Source: Burkholderiales bacterium (GTDB lineage Bacteria; Pseudomonadota; Gammaproteobacteria; Burkholderiales; Burkholderiaceae_C). Taken from it: a stretch of DNA of 64,000 nt. The stretch spans positions 124,001 through 188,000 of the forward strand of contig JAECRL010000006.1 in assembly GCA_016000265.1 (NCBI GenBank), given 5' to 3'. Shown here in pieces: positions 60,358 through 64,000 of this stretch. Below the pieces are notes generated by a model. The model worked only from the letters and a program-made list of their open reading frames with translations. It ran no database searches and had not been told where the DNA came from. A program made the translations under genes and the position numbers. How positions within the stretch are numbered: position 1 is the first letter of the stretch; each line of letters starts with the position of its first letter.

Positions 60358-60507
60358 GGTGACGGTCCTCGTGCTTGGGGAATGTGCGTGGAAACAGACC
60401 GCAGTGTAGGCCGGAACCCACCGTCGCCCTTGATGCAACACAGGCCTGCCCACGCCGCCCCCTGAAGTCCGTGCATCCATCGGTGCACGGCGCGCGTAGT
60501 GGGGGGC

Positions 60508-61473
60508 ATGAACACCTTCGCCCTCGCTTCGCCCTGGCTGTTGGGCCTGCTGGCCGCCCTGGTCCCGTGGGACGGCACCGAGCTGCTCAACCGCATGACG
60601 GCGTCGTCCCTGCAGCGGCGCGACCTCCTGGGCGATCGCCGGGTGGCCCAGGCCTACGGGCCCCGGGAGCGGCAACGCGCGGACGTCTACCTGCCGCCCG
60701 ACTCGCTGGCGCGCCCCCACGGCGGCTGGCCCCTGGTGGTGTTCTTCTACGGCGGCTCCTGGCGCAGCGGTGAGCGCGCCGACTACGCCTTCGTGGGGCG
60801 CTCGCTGGCTTCGCGCGGCGTGGCCGTGGTCGTGGCCGACTACCGGCTCTACCCCGAGGCGCTCTACCCCGACTTCATCGAGGACAGCGCCCGCGCCGTG
60901 GCCTGGGCCTGGGGCCAGGCCCCGGGCTGGCAGGTCGACCGCGCTCGCGTGTTCGTGATGGGGCACAGCGCTGGCGCCTACAACGCCGCGATGGTGGCGC
61001 TGGACGCCCGCTGGCTGCAGCCGCACGGCCTGGCGCCGGCGCAGCTGGCCGGCTTCATCGGCCTGGCCGGGCCCTACAACTTCCTGCCGCTGCGCGTGGC
61101 CTCGCTGGAGTCGATCTTCGGGCACCCGCACACCCCCGCCGACTCGCAGCCCGTGGTGCACGCCAGCGCCTCGGCGCCGCCGAGCTGGTTGTTCACGGCC
61201 GCCTCCGACGCCTTCGTTCACCCGGTGCTCAACACCGATTCGCTGGCGTTTCGCTTGCGCAGCGTGGGCGCGCGGGTCGAAACGCGCAGCCTGCCGCGCA
61301 CCTCGCACGTGACGCTGGTGGCCGCCCTGGCCTCGCCGTTGAACTGGTTGTCGCCGGTGCTCGACGAGGTCAGCTCGGTGGTGCTGGGGGCACCTGGGCT
61401 GGAGCGGGAGCCGGAGCCTGAGGTGGCGAGGGCCGGGGCTGGGGCTGGGGCCGCGTGGCTGGCTCCGGAGTGA
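60508..61473 (+). CDS. Alpha/beta hydrolase (carboxylesterase/BD-FAE-like)
   Basis: PLVVFFYGGSWRSGERADYAFVGRSLASRGVAVVVADYRLYPE...VFVMGHSAGAYNAAM. Confidence 0.9.
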   Translation: MNTFALASPWLLGLLAALVPWDGTELLNRMTASSLQRRDLLGDRRVAQAYGPRERQRADVYLPPDSLARPHGGWPLVVFFYGGSWRSGERADYAFVGRSLASRGVAVVVADYRLYPEALYPDFIEDSARAVAWAWGQAPGWQVDRARVFVMGHSAGAYNAAMVALDARWLQPHGLAPAQLAGFIGLAGPYNFLPLRVASLESIFGHPHTPADSQPVVHASASAPPSWLFTAASDAFVHPVLNTDSLAFRLRSVGARVETRSLPRTSHVTLVAALASPLNWLSPVLDEVSSVVLGAPGLEREPEPEVARAGAGAGAAWLAPE

Positions 61474-62337
61474 GGCCGAGCGTGATCACGCGGCGCTCGA
61501 CGAAGGTCTCCTGCTCGCCCTTGCTGGCGTAGCCGCGCGGGTTGGCCACGATGCGGCAGGCCCAGGCGCGACCTTCGGCCGTGGTGCCGCGCACGGTGTG
61601 GTCGGTGGGGCTGTGCAGGTGGCCGTGCAGCCACAGGTCCACCGAAGGCAGCAGCGCGTCGAGGCCGTTGCAGAACCCCGCGGTGCCGGGGATCAGGCCG
61701 TAGCGCGGGTCGGCGCTGTGCAGCGTGGGCGCGAAGTGGCTGACCACCACGGTGGGCCCGTCGTGAGGGCGATGCAGGGCCTGCGTCAACCAGGCCTGGC
61801 AGCCTTGGGCCAGCTCGCGCAGGTCTTCGGCCAGCAGGGGTTGGCCGTCGCGCAAGGTGGTGTTTTTGCGCAGGTAGAAGTTGGCCGCGCGAAAGGCCTT
61901 TTGCAGCGCCTGCTGGCGCTTCGTTTCGGTGCGCTCACCGGCGGCCAGCGCCTCGAAGTCGGTCCACAGCGTGGTGCCCAGGAAGCGCACCCCGTCGATG
62001 ACGACCGCCTCGCGGTCCAGCCAGGTGATGCCGAGTTCGGCGCACAGCGTGCGCAGCCGTTCGCTCACCTCGTCGTGCTCCTGGCCGTCGTACTCGTGGT
62101 TGCCGGGCACGAACAGCACCCGCTTCCACGGTGAGCCCGGCTGCAGCGGCGAGAACCGCGTCAGCCCGAAGTCGGCCGTGGGCAGCAAGGAGCCGGCCTG
62201 GTAGGAGCCGATGTCGCCGGCCAGCACCAGCACGTCGGCTTCGGGCGCCGGCTGGGGCGTGAAGCCGGGGTAGCGCTCCAGGTGGAGGTCGGAGGCCAGC
62301 TGGATGCGCAGGCCCGCCGAGTTCGCTGCGTCGAGGC

Positions 62338-62341
<4 letters not shown>
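61370..62341 (-). CDS. Metallophosphoesterase with Pro/Ala-rich C-terminus
   Basis: [14 protein letters not shown]...[11 protein letters not shown]...[13 protein letters not shown]...[12 protein letters not shown]...[13 protein letters not shown]. Apparent TTG start at 62341 overlapping the upstream TGA. Confidence 0.88.
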
Positions 62342-63057
<716 letters not shown>

Positions 63058-63130
63058 GGGGCGGGTCCGGGTGCTCTCGAAAGCCGCATTGTGCCCCCGT
63101 TGTGCGCCCCTGCCCACCCTGCGAGGCGCC

Positions 63131-63865
63131 TCAGAACTCCACGTCCAGCTCGTCGATGTCGATGGGCTCGGCCTTCGCCGCGCGCAGCCACTCCTGCATG
63201 TCGGGCAACGCCAGCATGCGGTCGCGGTAGGCCGCGCAGGTGGCGTCGAGCTTGACGTCGTAGGTGGCGAATCGGGTGCAGACCGGGGCGTACATGGCGT
63301 CGGCCACGGTGCGGTGGGCGCCGAACAGGTAGGGGCCGCCGTGCGCCTGCAGGCATTCGCGCCAGATGTCGCAGATGCGGTCGATGTCGGCCTGGGCGCG
63401 CGACCAGACCTTGAACTTGGGGAAGTGGGCGCGCAGGTTCATGGGCAGGGAGGAGCGCAGCGCCGAGAAGCCGGAGTGCATCTCGCCGCTGATGGCGCGG
63501 CAGTGGGCGCGCGCGGCGCGGTCGGCGGGCAGCAACCTGGCGTCGGGGCAGACCTCGTTGAGGTACTCGGCGATGGCCAGGGTGTCCCACACGTGGGTGC
63601 CTTCATGCACCAGGCTGGGCACCCGGATGGACGACGACAGCAGCAGGATCTCGGCGCGGGCGCTGGGGTCGTCGGGGGGCAGCACGTTTTCCTGGAAGGG
63701 CAGGCCGGCGAAGCGCACCAGCAGCCAGCCGCGCAGGGACCACGACGAGTAGTTCTTGCTCGTCAGCGTGAGCGTGGCCAAGGTCTGGGCCGGGGCCTGG
63801 GCGATGGCCACGGGGGGCTTTGCGGTCCTGGTTTTGCGCGCCGGTGCCTGGGCAAGGGGGGCCAT
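63131..63865 (-). CDS. Glutathione S-transferase family protein
   Basis: [28 protein letters not shown]...[23 protein letters not shown]. Confidence 0.9.
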   Translation of the reverse strand: MAPLAQAPARKTRTAKPPVAIAQAPAQTLATLTLTSKNYSSWSLRGWLLVRFAGLPFQENVLPPDDPSARAEILLLSSSIRVPSLVHEGTHVWDTLAIAEYLNEVCPDARLLPADRAARAHCRAISGEMHSGFSALRSSLPMNLRAHFPKFKVWSRAQADIDRICDIWRECLQAHGGPYLFGAHRTVADAMYAPVCTRFATYDVKLDATCAAYRDRMLALPDMQEWLRAAKAEPIDIDELDVEF

Positions 63866-64000
63866 GTCGTCTCCTGGTCTGGGGTCTCCGTGCGGTCACG
63901 CAAAGCCCGTGCCACACGCGCTTGCGGCGGGCGTGGCTCGCAACTTGCAGGATGGGCTCCATTCAACCCGACCCATGAGCTCACCATGCTGTATGCCGCT

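Noticed and set aside
63975-64000. Start of another plus-strand gene at the window end
   Set aside because: Only about 15-26 nt after candidate ATGs (63975, 63986); not enough to support a call.

Overview
The window is a GC-rich bacterial chromosome segment. Gene content and protein families look like Burkholderiales (betaproteobacteria); this is inferred, not computed. Most of it is densely packed housekeeping and accessory genes: purB, pyrF, two uvrA-type genes, a metH C-terminal half, recA-recX, sucCD, a TerC-family gene, tkt, gapA, birA, topB, msrPQ, two chemotaxis receptors and two GST-family genes. No rRNA, tRNA, CRISPR array, prophage or transposase was recognised. The most unusual locus is at about 27.7-35.3 kb. 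A kinase / PP2C phosphatase / FHA protein / class-II cyclic-nucleotide phosphodiesterase series runs into a type IV pilin gene. That pilin ends in 12 perfect Gly-Gly-Thr-Thr repeats, encoded by six 24-bp units that form two identical 72-bp blocks. It is preceded by a sigma-54-like promoter, followed by a strong terminator, and then by a beta-lactamase-fold serine hydrolase and a convergent ICMT-like membrane methyltransferase, all in a stretch that looks compositionally different from its surroundings. Other items of note: a double-length UvrA with four ABC ATPase sites; a paired-operator divergent TetR/hydrolase promoter; an efflux adaptor plus two FtsX-like permeases with no adjacent ATPase; a MetH lacking its homocysteine-binding half; an S8 protease with a G8 tract just upstream of its C-terminal sorting-type tail; and a SET-domain methyltransferase. 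All family assignments come from reading the translations, with no database search.
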